64,000 nucleotides of DNA from Candidatus Desulforudis audaxviator MP104C (GCF_000018425.1 NC_010424.1:620001-684000), one strand, 5' to 3'. Counted from the first letter of the stretch, positions 36,956-45,854 are shown. Made by a program: numbers and translations. The notes: generated by a model not told the origin, from the sequence alone.

Positions 36956-38290
36956 GTGTTGGGTCTTGAGCGGCCCCGTAACAGGCGGATATTCGCCATG
37001 TGCGTTCTGATTTTTGTCGGGGTGGCACTCCTTGTTTCGGCGGTGCCGGTTCAGGGCCGGGTCGCCGACCAGGTCGTGGTGTTGCGGGTTGACGGCCCGA
37101 TTGTCCCGGTGGTGGCACAGTACCTGGACCGGGGCATTGCGGATGCCGAACGCTTGGGCGCCGTCTGTGTCATTGAGTTAAATACTCCGGGAGGACTTTA
37201 CGATACTACCCAGAAGATTGTTCAACGAATAATGAACGCCGACGTTCCGGTTGTGGTTTTCGTATCACCCGCGGGGGGTTGGGCCGGTTCGGCCGGCACG
37301 TTCATCACCATTTCGGCTCACGTGGCGGCGATGGCTCCGGGAAGCCGCATCGGCGCGGCCCACCCGGTTGCGGCCGGCGGCGAGCAGATGTCGGGGGCCC
37401 AGGAGGAGAAAATCACTCAGGACGCGGCGGCCTGGGTGCGGAGCATCGCCGAGATGCGGGGGCGTGACGCCGAGAAGGCCGAGTTGGCGGTGACCGAGAG
37501 CCGGTCGTACACCGACAACCAGGCCCTGGAGTTCAACCTGATCGACTTGCGGGCTCCGAACCTGACCGAACTCCTGACAATGATCGACGGGATGACCGTC
37601 GCCCTGAACAGCGGGGAGGAAGTGACGCTGGCCACAGCAAACGCGCCGTTGGAACGGGGGGAAATGAACTGGGTCGAGCGGATCCTGCACACCTTGAGCA
37701 ATCCGAATATCGCCTACATGCTGCTTTCAATCGGAATGCTCGGCTTGCTGCTGGAGTTCTACAACCCGGGGTCCATCTTCCCGGGTGTGGCCGGGGGTCT
37801 GGCCCTGATTCTGGCCCTGTATTCACTGGGGACCCTGGACGCCTCCTGGGGCGGAATCCTGCTGATTATTCTGGGGTTCGCCCTGTTCGCCTTTGAGCTA
37901 TTTGTACCGAGTTTTGGTCTTTTGACTGCGGGGGGGCTGATTGCCATCGTGCTGGGTTCAATGATGCTTTTTGCCGGTAGCCCGGCAGGTTTTAAGGTGA
38001 ATATCGGCGTTATGGCGGGAGTTATAGTCGGCATCACTCTGTTCGTGGTTTTCGCGGTGCGGGCGGTGGTCAAGGCGCATAAGCGCCAGGCCTCCACCGG
38101 TCGGGAGGGGATGTCCGGCGCGGTCGGTGTGACCCTCACACCGCTTGACCCCAAGGGAGAGATTCTGTTTGACGGTGAGCGCTGGCGCGCGGTGGCCGAG
38201 GGCGGCCCAATCCAGGCCGACGAGGAGGTGGTGGTCGTCCGGATGGAGGACGGCTTGCGGTTGGTGGTGCGTCGGCGGGAAAAAACCTGA
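36956..38290 (+). CDS. nfeD: NfeD-family membrane-bound ClpP-class serine protease
   Basis: About 444 residues from a GTG at 36956, nine bases after AGGGGGTGA; an upstream TTG at 36935 is less likely. After a signal/anchor helix comes a ClpP-class protease domain (VCVIELNTPGGLYDTTQKIV, VSPAGGWAGSAGTFITISAH, with the nucleophile Ser in GGWAGSAG). Next are about four or five membrane helices (residues of about 240-370) and a C-terminal OB-fold NfeD domain. It typically works with the slipin encoded next (38386) in membrane quality control. Confidence 0.93.
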   Translation: MLGLERPRNRRIFAMCVLIFVGVALLVSAVPVQGRVADQVVVLRVDGPIVPVVAQYLDRGIADAERLGAVCVIELNTPGGLYDTTQKIVQRIMNADVPVVVFVSPAGGWAGSAGTFITISAHVAAMAPGSRIGAAHPVAAGGEQMSGAQEEKITQDAAAWVRSIAEMRGRDAEKAELAVTESRSYTDNQALEFNLIDLRAPNLTELLTMIDGMTVALNSGEEVTLATANAPLERGEMNWVERILHTLSNPNIAYMLLSIGMLGLLLEFYNPGSIFPGVAGGLALILALYSLGTLDASWGGILLIILGFALFAFELFVPSFGLLTAGGLIAIVLGSMMLFAGSPAGFKVNIGVMAGVIVGITLFVVFAVRAVVKAHKRQASTGREGMSGAVGVTLTPLDPKGEILFDGERWRAVAEGGPIQADEEVVVVRMEDGLRLVVRRREKT

Positions 38291-38385
38291 AGCACGGGAC
38301 GAGGTTTCTGACCAAGAACTGGTAATAATACGGGTATCCGGAACACCCGGCACCCGTTAAAACAAGAGAAAGGAGAGCGAAATCC

Positions 38386-39171
38386 ATGCTGGAATTCTTA
38401 ATGTTCTGGGGTGTGCTGATCGCGTTGGCCATCTTGTTCCTGTCCTCGGCCATCCGGATCGTCCAGGAATACGAACGGGGTGTGATTTTCCGGTTGGGCC
38501 GGTTCGTCGGGGCGCGTGGTCCCGGACTGTTCTTCCTCATCCCGATCATCGAACGGATGGAGAAGGTGGACCTTAGAGTAGTGACCGCCGATGTGCCGAC
38601 CCAGGAGGCGATCACCCGGGACAACGTGACCGTTAAAGTGAATGCGGTCATCTATTTCCGCGTGGTGGATCCAGGCAAGGCCGTTCTGAAGGTGCTGGAT
38701 CACATCCGGGCTACATCGCAGTTGGCCCAGACCACGCTGCGGAGCGTACTCGGCCAGAGCGAGCTGGACGAACTGCTTGCCCAACGCGACCAGATCAATC
38801 AACGCCTGCAGAAGATTATTGACGAGGGTACCGAACCCTGGGGAGTGAAGGTGTCTATGGTCGAGGTGCGGGACGTGGAGCTGCCCCAGTCGATGCAGCG
38901 GGCCATGGCCGCCCAGGCGGCCGCCGAGAGAGACCGGAGGGCGAAGATCATCCATGCGGACGGCGAATTTCAGGCGGCTCAGAAATTAGCCGACGCCGCT
39001 GCCATCATCGCCACCCAGCCGGCCGCCATTCAGCTGCGGTATTTGCAGACTCTGACTGAGATTTCCGGGGACAACCGTTCCAGTACGATCGTATTCCCGC
39101 TGCCGATGGATTTCATGAAAGTGCTCGAGCGTCTCACTGCGTTTCCGGAACAGTCGCCGGAACAAAAGTAG
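38386..39171 (+). CDS. Slipin / stomatin-like SPFH membrane protein
   Basis: 261 residues. One N-terminal membrane helix, then the SPFH domain: [56 protein letters not shown] and [21 protein letters not shown] coiled-coil/oligomerisation region rich in Ala follows ([20 protein letters not shown]). Slipins form membrane microdomain scaffolds and are the usual partner and substrate of the NfeD protease upstream. It is preceded by GAAAGGAGAGCG. Confidence 0.95.
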   Translation: MLEFLMFWGVLIALAILFLSSAIRIVQEYERGVIFRLGRFVGARGPGLFFLIPIIERMEKVDLRVVTADVPTQEAITRDNVTVKVNAVIYFRVVDPGKAVLKVLDHIRATSQLAQTTLRSVLGQSELDELLAQRDQINQRLQKIIDEGTEPWGVKVSMVEVRDVELPQSMQRAMAAQAAAERDRRAKIIHADGEFQAAQKLADAAAIIATQPAAIQLRYLQTLTEISGDNRSSTIVFPLPMDFMKVLERLTAFPEQSPEQK

Positions 39172-39189
39172 GCGCACCGAAAAGGCCCA

Positions 39190-39225
39190 AAGACCCCGTC
39201 CGGTTTGGGCGGGGGTCGTCTTTTT
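39190..39225 (+). terminator. Rho-independent terminator after the slipin gene
   Basis: AGACCCCGTCC pairs with GGGCGGGGGTC and is followed by GTCTTTTTG. It separates nfeD-slipin from the moaA unit. Confidence 0.75.
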
Positions 39226-39296
39226 GTGTCCGGGTGGCAGGAAAACGGCGCCCGGCCAGCGAAAAAGTAACGTATATTGAATGGGGACTGTTCTTG

Positions 39297-39406
39297 AAGA
39301 GCACCTCCGAGCCGGGGGACCTAAAGTCTTAGCGCTATGGACCCGGGCCGATAGGGTGCGTTGGGAAACCGGCGCGCCTCCCGTTGCGGAAAGGATGGTG
39401 GGGGCA
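39297..39406 (+). ncRNA. Molybdenum/tungsten cofactor (Moco/Tuco) riboswitch aptamer
   Basis: The leader carries the conserved blocks of the Moco RNA family in order: CACCTCCGAGCC, GGGGGACCTAAAG, the middle CTATGGACCCGGGCCGATA, GGTGCGTTGGGAAACCGGC, GCCTCCCGTTGCGGAAAGG. It lies 60 bases before moaA, the expected target. No ligand preference between molybdenum and tungsten cofactor can be decided by eye. A short reading frame overlapping it is not coding. Confidence 0.8.
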
Positions 39407-39423
39407 TTGTTTATGTGTGGGGA

Positions 39424-39460
39424 CCGGGCCCGGGAGTTTACAGGGTCCGGCTTTGTTTTT
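39424..39460 (+). terminator. Expression-platform terminator of the Moco riboswitch
   Basis: CCGGGCCC (39424-39431) pairs with GGGTCCGG (39443-39450) with one G-U pair, followed by CTTTGTTTTT and then the moaA ribosome site. It suggests cofactor-dependent premature termination. Confidence 0.65.
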
Positions 39461-39468
39461 GGGGTGGG

Positions 39469-40452
39469 ATGAGGATCGTGCGGGATAACTTCGAGCGCCG
39501 GATCACCTACTTGCGGGTGTCCTTAACCGAAAGGTGCAATTTGAACTGCTTTTATTGCCGTCCGGGCGAGCAAAAAACGCCCACGGTGGACGGCCTGCCG
39601 TTGGAAAGCCTGATGCGGGTGATTCGCGCCGGAGCACGGGTGGGAATCAGAAAAATCCGCCTTACCGGCGGCGAGCCCCTGGTCCGTCCGGACGTGATCC
39701 CAGTGGTGGCGGCTCTCAATGAAATCCCTCAGATTGACGACATTGCGCTGACGACCAACGGCTCCCTCCTTGCTCCTCGGGCGCAGGGGCTGAGGGCGGC
39801 GGGGCTGAAGCGGGTGAATATCAGTCTGGACACCCTGCGGCCGGACCGGTTTCGGAGCATAACCCGTAACGGCGAGCTGTCCGCGGTGATGAACGGATTG
39901 GAGGCCGCCCTGGCACAAGACCTGCATCCGGTCAAGCTCAACATGGTGGTGATGCGGGGAATCAACGACGACGAAATCGACGATTTCGTGCGTCTGACCG
40001 AGGACCGGCCCCTGCATATCCGGTTCATAGAACTCATGCCCATTGGGGTGAGCAGCCACTGGGCTTCCGAGTATTATGTTCCAGCCGACGAAATCCGGCG
40101 CAACATCGATCAACGCTACGGTCCGCTGCAGACGGTACGGCCCGCGGGCGGTGACGGGCCGGCCCGTTGCTGGAAAATCCCGGGCTTTATTGGTTCCATC
40201 GGCTTCATCGCCCCCTTGAGCGGCTATTTCTGCCCTTCCTGCAACCGGTTGCGGCTGACCGCCGCCGGCACCTTGCGGCCGTGCCTTTACAAGGAGGACG
40301 AGATCGACCTGGTAGAACCCCTTGCCCGAGGGGTGAACGATGACGAACTCGCCGGCCTGGTTGTCCAGGCGATCCTCCGCAAACCGCAAGGCCATCCCGA
40401 AAATGGAATTCTCCCCGTGTGTGACCGGTTGATGTCTCAAATCGGCGGTTAG
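39469..40452 (+). CDS. moaA: GTP 3',8-cyclase MoaA (radical SAM, molybdopterin synthesis)
   Basis: 327 residues from the ATG at 39469. The radical-SAM cluster motif is TERCNLNCFYCR. The C-terminal second [4Fe-4S] site is CPSCNRLRLTAAGTLRPC. KIRLTGGEPLVRPD and VNISLDTLRPDRFRSITRN are typical. It converts GTP to the cyclic intermediate of molybdopterin. It stands alone here behind a Moco riboswitch; other moa genes are not in the window. The C-terminus lacks the usual final double-glycine tail. Confidence 0.96.
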   Translation: MRIVRDNFERRITYLRVSLTERCNLNCFYCRPGEQKTPTVDGLPLESLMRVIRAGARVGIRKIRLTGGEPLVRPDVIPVVAALNEIPQIDDIALTTNGSLLAPRAQGLRAAGLKRVNISLDTLRPDRFRSITRNGELSAVMNGLEAALAQDLHPVKLNMVVMRGINDDEIDDFVRLTEDRPLHIRFIELMPIGVSSHWASEYYVPADEIRRNIDQRYGPLQTVRPAGGDGPARCWKIPGFIGSIGFIAPLSGYFCPSCNRLRLTAAGTLRPCLYKEDEIDLVEPLARGVNDDELAGLVVQAILRKPQGHPENGILPVCDRLMSQIGG

Positions 40453-40481
40453 CCGGTCCCTTTAACTGCGAAAAAGGTGGG

Positions 40482-40503
40482 AAAAGGTGTCAGACACCTT
40501 TTT
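40482..40503 (+). terminator. Terminator after moaA
   Basis: AAAAGGTGTC and GACACCTTTTT form a near-perfect stem with almost no loop, followed by the T-tract, 30 bases after the moaA stop. Confidence 0.65.
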
Positions 40504-40568
40504 GCCTGGAGCATGGCCGACGGCTGCCGGTGTGGCGGGTGTGCGTGACCGGCACGCGAAGGATTGAA

Positions 40569-40578
40569 GCGCGGGCGG
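40569..40578. repeat. Left target-site duplication of the ISLre2-family element
   Basis: GCGCGGGCGG, identical to 42150-42159 on the other side of the element. Confidence 0.65.
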
Positions 40579-40604
40579 TGAGTGTAAGGTTTAAGTAGGA
40601 GATG

Positions 40605-40685
40605 TGAGGTCGGAAATAGAAGTGAGACCTCAAAACGGCTTCCCCTGAGGGGAAGCCCTCCCCGCCAAAGGAGTGAGGTCTCATG
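40605..40685 (+). promoter_or_regulatory. Mutually exclusive leader hairpins at the transposase start
   Basis: TGAGACCTCA (40623-40632) pairs perfectly with TGAGGTCTCA (40674-40683), whose last base is the A of the start codon. An internal hairpin GGCTTCCCC-TGA-GGGGAAGCC sits at 40637-40657. The same GACCTCA can instead pair with TGAGGTC at 40605-40611, which would free the start. Confidence 0.55.
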
Positions 40686-42101
40686 TTCAAGATTCGCTTT
40701 CTGCTTGAGGTAGTCCTGTTTCTGGCCAAGGGAATTTTTGAGGTGTTCAGGTCGGTGCGCAATGTGGATGAGTTGGAAGAGCGGGTGCAGCGGTTGGTTC
40801 AACAGGCAGGCGGCAAAATGCTGGAGGAGGCGCTGGCACACATTGACCTTGAGTTAAGCGGCAAGCGGGATCCAGCCCTCAAGAACGTGGGACAGCGGTC
40901 GCGGACCCTGGTCACCAGCTTCGGTGAGATTACGGTTAAGCGCCGACTGTACCGTAACCAGAAGACCGGCGCGTACCGGTTCCTTCTGGACGAAGCCTTG
41001 GGAATCCCTGAACGCCAACGGGTGACACCGCGGATGACCCGTATGATCCTGGAGCTAGGCACGGAGATGCCCTTCAGGCGCGCGGCCCGGGTTATGGGTT
41101 TTCTAGTACCGGGGATTCACTGGATGACCGTCTGGTCTAAGGTTCAGGATGCTGGAGAAAAGGCCGCCCGGGATGCTGAGGCACTACGCGAGGCCGTCTT
41201 TGAAGACGGTGTGGTTCCTGAAGGCGGCAAGGAGGTTCGGGAGTTATCCATTGAAGCCGATGGTGTAGTAATACCCTTGCAGCGGTCGCCCAAGGCGTTT
41301 GGTGAGATCAAGCTGTTTATCGGCTACGAGGGCAGGGAACAAAAGACCCGGAAACTGGTGAACCGTTACACGGTGGCCACCGCCAGGGGCAGCCGGGTGG
41401 CTTGGGAAGACACCGGGGCGGCCTTCGGCCACAAGTGGGACCTTAGCAGGGTAGAGCGGATCCGCATTGGTGGGGACGGCGCCGAGTGGATCAAACAAGG
41501 CCTGGAGATGTTCCCCGGGGCGACTTACCACCTTGACCCCTTCCACCTGCGCCGGCGTTTAACCGAGGCTTTAAGTTACAGCAGCAACGTCTATGAAACT
41601 GTCACCGAAGGGTTAGCCGAGCTAAACCAAGATGCGGTAGTTTCCGCCTTGGACCAGGCGATTCGGGTCAACCGGGGTGCACGCCGTAACGGGATCATGC
41701 GGCTTAAGGAGTATCTCCTGGCTAACTGGCAAGGTATCGCCGCCTTGCCGGAGGGAGACCGTTTAGGTGCGATCGAGGGCCAGGTCCGTCACACCATCGC
41801 CAGGCGAACAAAGCGGATTGGGGCGCGTTGGAGCCCGGCCGGTGCGGAACGGATGGGACGCCTGTTAGCGGTACGGGCTAATGATGAGCTGGACAGATAC
41901 GTGGTACACTCGGAACCCCGGTTCGACCTACTGAAAAAGGCTGTCGGAGCCGAGGCAATCCAACTGCCCAAACGCTTCGGCAAAGATCCCGAGGCCTGGC
42001 TTCAAGCCAACGTGCCCGCCCTTGAAGGACCGCACGCCGGAAAACACTGGGTCAAGCACATAGTAAGAGAGATTAGTTCACCGAGGTGGTCTACGGTCTA
42101 A
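40683..42101 (+). CDS. ISLre2-family (UPF0236) transposase
   Basis: 472 residues from the ATG at 40683, nine bases after GGAG. UPF0236 features include a helical N-terminus, GQRSRTLVTSFGEITVKRRL, YRFLLDEALGIPERQRVTP, VRELSIEADGVVIPLQ with the first acidic residue, IGGDGAEWIKQGLEMFPGAT and YHLDPFHLRRRLTEAL. The frame is complete, so it may be active. Its relatives are a DDE-like group. The decayed copy at 1345-1880 belongs to the same family but is clearly divergent. Confidence 0.92.
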   Translation: MFKIRFLLEVVLFLAKGIFEVFRSVRNVDELEERVQRLVQQAGGKMLEEALAHIDLELSGKRDPALKNVGQRSRTLVTSFGEITVKRRLYRNQKTGAYRFLLDEALGIPERQRVTPRMTRMILELGTEMPFRRAARVMGFLVPGIHWMTVWSKVQDAGEKAARDAEALREAVFEDGVVPEGGKEVRELSIEADGVVIPLQRSPKAFGEIKLFIGYEGREQKTRKLVNRYTVATARGSRVAWEDTGAAFGHKWDLSRVERIRIGGDGAEWIKQGLEMFPGATYHLDPFHLRRRLTEALSYSSNVYETVTEGLAELNQDAVVSALDQAIRVNRGARRNGIMRLKEYLLANWQGIAALPEGDRLGAIEGQVRHTIARRTKRIGARWSPAGAERMGRLLAVRANDELDRYVVHSEPRFDLLKKAVGAEAIQLPKRFGKDPEAWLQANVPALEGPHAGKHWVKHIVREISSPRWSTV

Positions 42102-42149
42102 TTCAAATTAAATCGGCTGGGAGATCGCCTACTAAGTCTTGACACGGAC

Positions 42150-42159
42150 GCGCGGGCGG
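42150..42159. repeat. Right target-site duplication of the ISLre2-family element
   Basis: GCGCGGGCGG, the partner of 40569-40578; it ends six bases before the -35 box of the rib promoter. Confidence 0.65.
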
Positions 42160-42165
42160 GTTCGC

Positions 42166-42195
42166 TTGACAGTGCATTTTCAATCCACCTATAAT
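42166..42195 (+). promoter_or_regulatory. Consensus sigma-A promoter of the rib operon
   Basis: TTGACA (42166-42171) and TATAAT (42190-42195), both perfect hexamers, with an 18-base spacer. It is one of the strongest-looking promoters in the window. Confidence 0.8.
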
Positions 42196-42257
42196 TAAAA
42201 AACGGAAAACGCGGCGTGTGCTCGAAGGGCGTGTCGTATCAGAGCAGCCTGATTCCG

Positions 42258-42281
42258 AAGTCGGCCCTATGTCGACTTTTT
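42258..42281 (+). terminator. Short leader terminator (attenuator candidate) before ribD
   Basis: AAGTCG (42258-42263) pairs with CGACTT (42273-42278) and is followed by TTTTT counting shared bases. The loop GCCCT (42264-42268) could pair with AGGGC at 42226-42230. No FMN aptamer is seen in this roughly 100-base leader. Confidence 0.45.
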
Positions 42282-42306
42282 CAATGTTTTGGCAGGAGGG
42301 GGCCGC

Positions 42307-43425
42307 GTGGACCAAGAATACATGCGGATGGCTCTGGACCTTGCTGTCAGGGCGCGGGGTCGCACCAGTCCGAATCCCCTGGTTGGTGCGGTGGTGGTCC
42401 GGGACGGTGAGATTGTGGGCCGTGGGTATCACGCTCGGGCCGGTCTGCCCCATGCCGAGATTGTGGCGCTTGCCCAAGCCGGTGAGGCGGCGCGTGGGTC
42501 CACCCTCTATGTTTCTTTGGAGCCGTGCTGCCACTTCGGCCGGACCGGTCCCTGCACCGAGGCGGTGATTGCGGCCGGCGTGCGGCGGGTTGTGACGGCG
42601 ATGCGGGATCCCAATCCCAAGGTTGCCGGTAGGGGTATTGCGCGGCTGCGCGAAGCAGGCGTTGAGGTCACCGAGGACGTCCTCCGCGATGAGGCAGCCC
42701 GGTTGAATGAGATATTCATTAAGTACATCACCACCGGCAGGCCGTTTGTGGCCTTAAAGGTGGCCGTGAGCCTGGATGGCAAGATCGCCACACGCACCGG
42801 CGATTCGCGCTGGATTACCGGTGGGCCGGCCCGGGAATACGCCCACCGGCTGCGGGATACGTACGACGCGCTTCTGGTGGGGCGGGGAACCGTGGTCAAA
42901 GACGACCCGTCTTTGACCACCAGGCTTCCCGGAGGGGGCCGGGATCCGGTGCGGATTGTGTTGGACAGCCTGGCTCGCATCCCGGAATCGTCCCGGGTAC
43001 TGTCGGGGGAATCGACCGCCCCGGTCATCGTGGCGGTGACCGGGCAGGCTCCCCGGACTCGGGTGGCCGGCCTGGAGAGCCGGGGCGTCCAGGTGGTGCG
43101 CTGTGGGCCGGGACCGGCGGTCGATCTGGAGGTGCTGCTCCGGGAACTGGCCGCCCGGGAGATCACCAGCGTGATGGTGGAAGGCGGGGCGACGGTGCAC
43201 GCTTCGTTTCTGGAGGCCCGGTTCGTTGATAAGCTGCACTGGTTTGTGGCCCCGAAGATCGTGGGCGGGGTGGAAGCTCCGGGGGCGGTCGCCGGCCGGG
43301 GTGTGGGGCGCATATCCGAGGCGGTCGGCCTGGAACGGGTGCGCCGGATCGAATTGGGGAACGATTTGTGTATCGAGGGCTATCCGGTGTGGGGGGGGGC
43401 GGCGGATGTTCACCGGGATTATTGA
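42307..43425 (+). CDS. ribD: Bifunctional riboflavin deaminase/reductase RibD
   Basis: 372 residues from the GTG at 42307 that follows AGGAGG. The N-terminal cytidine-deaminase-like domain has RTSPNPLVGAVVVRDGEIVG, HAEIVALAQAG and LEPCCHFGRTGPCTEAVI (zinc ligands). The C-terminal reductase domain has VALKVAVSLDGKIATRTGDS, ITGGPAREYAHRLRDTYDAL and VMVEGGATVHASFLEARFVD. It performs the second and third steps of riboflavin synthesis. It overlaps ribE by 20 bases. Confidence 0.97.
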   Translation: MDQEYMRMALDLAVRARGRTSPNPLVGAVVVRDGEIVGRGYHARAGLPHAEIVALAQAGEAARGSTLYVSLEPCCHFGRTGPCTEAVIAAGVRRVVTAMRDPNPKVAGRGIARLREAGVEVTEDVLRDEAARLNEIFIKYITTGRPFVALKVAVSLDGKIATRTGDSRWITGGPAREYAHRLRDTYDALLVGRGTVVKDDPSLTTRLPGGGRDPVRIVLDSLARIPESSRVLSGESTAPVIVAVTGQAPRTRVAGLESRGVQVVRCGPGPAVDLEVLLRELAAREITSVMVEGGATVHASFLEARFVDKLHWFVAPKIVGGVEAPGAVAGRGVGRISEAVGLERVRRIELGNDLCIEGYPVWGGAADVHRDY

Positions 43426-44053
43426 GGAACTGGGCACACTACGGCGGGCCGAACGCGGTCCGGCTTCCGCCCGCCTGCATATCGAAGCGCGCACGGTGCT
43501 TGAGGATGCCCGTCTCGGCGAGAGTATCGCGGTCAACGGGGTATGCCTGACGGTGGCCGATTTCGGGACGGGGTGGTTCACGGCCGACGTGATGGCCGAG
43601 ACGCTGAAGCGGACCAACCTGGGAGAAGTCCGCCCTGGAGAGCGGGTGAATCTGGAGCGCGCCATGCGGCTCGGGGAGCGCCTGGGCGGGCACCTGGTCA
43701 GCGGTCACGTGGACGGGGTGGGCACGGTTGTTGGGTGCGAACCGGAAGGAATCGCCCTGGTGTTCCGGATCCAGGCTCCCGAAGGTGTGATGCGGTACGT
43801 GATCGAGAAGGGCTCGGTGGCCGTGGACGGGATCAGTCTGACGGTGGTCGACCACGACCGGGAGACCTTCCGGGTGTCGATCATCCCGCATACGGCGCAG
43901 ATGACCACCCTGGGGTTCAAAAGGGCGGGGGCGCGGGTGAACCTGGAAGCGGACATGATCGCCAAATACGTAGAGAGAATGCTCGGCGGCCGCCGGGAGG
44001 AGCCGGACCGTAAACTGGACGGCGATTTCCTGGCCCGCCACGGCTTTTTGTAG
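43406..44053 (+). CDS. ribE: Riboflavin synthase, alpha chain
   Basis: 215 residues. Two lumazine-binding barrels are present. The first starts MFTGIIEELGTLRRAERG with SIAVNGVCLTVADFG and ends with GGHLVSGHVDGVGTV. The second has KGSVAVDGISLTVVDHD and IPHTAQMTTLGF. It dismutates lumazine to riboflavin. The start lies within the 3' end of ribD, so the two are translationally coupled. Confidence 0.97.
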   Translation: MFTGIIEELGTLRRAERGPASARLHIEARTVLEDARLGESIAVNGVCLTVADFGTGWFTADVMAETLKRTNLGEVRPGERVNLERAMRLGERLGGHLVSGHVDGVGTVVGCEPEGIALVFRIQAPEGVMRYVIEKGSVAVDGISLTVVDHDRETFRVSIIPHTAQMTTLGFKRAGARVNLEADMIAKYVERMLGGRREEPDRKLDGDFLARHGFL

Positions 44054-44080
44054 TCAAGGTTTTGGGGGAGGCAGCACACG

Positions 44081-45289
44081 GTGGAATTCAGATTCAACAC
44101 GATCGAGGAAGCCATTGAGGACGTCCGCCGAGGTAAGATGCTGGTGGTGGTGGACGACGAGGACCGGGAGAACGAAGGCGACCTGATAATGGCCGCGGAG
44201 AAGGTGACTCCGGAGGCCATCAATTTTATGGTTACACATGCGCGCGGTTTGGTCTGTATGCCGATTACCGATGAGCTGGCCCAGAAACTGGAGTTGAATC
44301 CCATGGTGGTCAACAATACCGATCCGCACGCCACCGCCTTCACGGTATCGGTGGACGCGGTGGGGACCACGACCGGGATTTCGGCTTACGAACGCGCCTT
44401 CACGGTGCAGAAGATCATCGATCCGGCAACCAGGCCCGAGGACCTGCGGCGGCCCGGCCACATCTTCCCGCTGCGCGCCAAGGAGGGCGGGGTGCTGCGC
44501 CGGGCCGGGCACACCGAGGCGGCGGTGGACCTGGCCAGATTGGCCGGTCTATACCCCGCCGGCGTGATCTGCGAGGTCATGAAGGAAGACGGCACCATGG
44601 CCCGGGTTCCGGAACTGATGGAGTTCGTGAAGGAACACGGGCTGAAGATCGTGACGATCGCCGACCTGATCCGCTACCGGCGCCGCACCGAAAAACTGGT
44701 GCGCCTGGTGGGCACGGCCAAGCTGCCCTCCCGGTACGGAGAGTTCGTGGTGCACGCCTACGAAAGCGTGTTGGACGGCAAGGGTCACCTGGCGCTGGTG
44801 AAGGGCGACCTGAGTTCGGTGGAGGCACCCCTGGTGAGGGTCCACTCTGAGTGCCTGACCGGGGACGTGTTCGGTTCACTCCGGTGCGACTGCGGGAACC
44901 AGATCGGCCGCGCCCTGCGGCAGATCGAAGCGGAGGGGGTCGGGGTGCTGCTGTACATGCGGCAGGAGGGCCGGGGCATCGGCATCCTGAACAAGATCCG
45001 GGCCTACGAATTGCAGGACGAGGGCAAGGACACCGTGGAGGCGAACGAGGTCCTCGGTTTTCCGCCCGACCTCAGGGACTACGGTATCGGTGCGCAAATC
45101 CTTTCGGATCTGGGCTTGACCAAGTTGCGCATAATGACCAATAATCCCCGGAAGATCGCCGGCCTGGAGGGTCACGGCCTGAAAGTGGTGGAGCGGGTGG
45201 CGATCGAGGTGCCGCCCGGGCCGGAAAACGGGTTCTACCTGGCCACAAAAAAACGGAAAATGGGTCATCTCTTGACACTTGCGGACTAA
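44081..45289 (+). CDS. ribBA: Bifunctional DHBP synthase / GTP cyclohydrolase II
   Basis: 402 residues. The N-terminal DHBP synthase has [31 protein letters not shown] and [18 protein letters not shown]. The C-terminal cyclohydrolase has [20 protein letters not shown] (zinc cysteines), [20 protein letters not shown] and [19 protein letters not shown]. It supplies both precursors of riboflavin. The GTG start follows GGGGGAGG. It is the third gene of ribD-ribE-ribBA-ribH. Confidence 0.97.
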   Translation: MEFRFNTIEEAIEDVRRGKMLVVVDDEDRENEGDLIMAAEKVTPEAINFMVTHARGLVCMPITDELAQKLELNPMVVNNTDPHATAFTVSVDAVGTTTGISAYERAFTVQKIIDPATRPEDLRRPGHIFPLRAKEGGVLRRAGHTEAAVDLARLAGLYPAGVICEVMKEDGTMARVPELMEFVKEHGLKIVTIADLIRYRRRTEKLVRLVGTAKLPSRYGEFVVHAYESVLDGKGHLALVKGDLSSVEAPLVRVHSECLTGDVFGSLRCDCGNQIGRALRQIEAEGVGVLLYMRQEGRGIGILNKIRAYELQDEGKDTVEANEVLGFPPDLRDYGIGAQILSDLGLTKLRIMTNNPRKIAGLEGHGLKVVERVAIEVPPGPENGFYLATKKRKMGHLLTLAD

Positions 45290-45309
45290 CAAAAAGGAGC
45301 GTGGGCGAT

Positions 45310-45786
45310 TTGGCAAAGGTTTTCGAAGGGCATCTGATCGGCGAGGGTTTGCGGTTCGGCATCGTGGTCGCCCGGTTTAACGAATTCATCACCCACAAAC
45401 TGCTGTCGGGCGCGCAGGACGCCCTGATCAGGCACGGCGTTGCGGAGAACGACATCGAAGTGGCCTGGGTGCCCGGAGCTTTCGAAATTCCGCTGGTGGC
45501 CCGCCGGATGCTGGCCAGAAATCGCTACGATGCGGTTCTCTGTCTGGGTACCGTGATCCGTGGGGGTACGCCCCATTTTGAGTACGTTGCTTCCGAAGTG
45601 GCCAAGGGAGTCGCCAAAGTAGGATTGGAGACCGGCACCCCGGTGATCTTCGGCGTAATCACGGCCGACACCATTGAACAGGCCATCGAACGGGCTGGCA
45701 CCAAGGCCGGGAACAAGGGTTGGCAGGCGGCGGTGAGCGGGATTGAAATGGCCAATCTGGTCCGCAGGCTGGAGAGCTCATCTTAG
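45310..45786 (+). CDS. ribH: 6,7-dimethyl-8-ribityllumazine synthase
   Basis: 158 residues. The TTG at 45310 gives the usual N-terminus [20 protein letters not shown] and is ten bases from AAGGAG; a GTG at 45301 is too close to that site. The core has [55 protein letters not shown] and [20 protein letters not shown]. It forms icosahedral or pentameric shells and makes lumazine. It closes the rib operon before a bidirectional terminator. Confidence 0.96.
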   Translation: MAKVFEGHLIGEGLRFGIVVARFNEFITHKLLSGAQDALIRHGVAENDIEVAWVPGAFEIPLVARRMLARNRYDAVLCLGTVIRGGTPHFEYVASEVAKGVAKVGLETGTPVIFGVITADTIEQAIERAGTKAGNKGWQAAVSGIEMANLVRRLESSS

Positions 45787-45854
45787 AAGCCCATAACGAC
45801 AAGCGCTCTCCGGTCCCGGTGTCTTGTCGGGTGCTTCTATGTGCGGAAAATGAA

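Larger units (their letters stand above)
40579..42149 (+). mobile_element. Intact ISLre2-family insertion sequence
   Basis: About 1571 bases bounded by the 10-base direct repeat GCGCGGGCGG. The ends are imperfect inverted repeats: TGAGTGTAAGG..AAGTAGG at the left and the complement of CCTACTAAG..ACAC at the right, 18 of 28 matches with a one-base offset. A single transposase gene fills it. The surviving target duplication suggests a fairly recent insertion. It landed between moaA and the rib promoter. Confidence 0.75.

Noticed and set aside
39281-39472. Open frame overlapping the moaA leader
   Set aside because: The sequence is explained by the Moco aptamer and its terminator; no ribosome site.
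40482-40503. GGTGTCAGACACC as a possible REP-type repeat
   Set aside because: Seen once in the window and well explained as the moaA terminator.
40504-40578. FMN riboswitch displaced to the left of the ISLre2 element
   Set aside because: None of the conserved aptamer blocks is visible in that segment.
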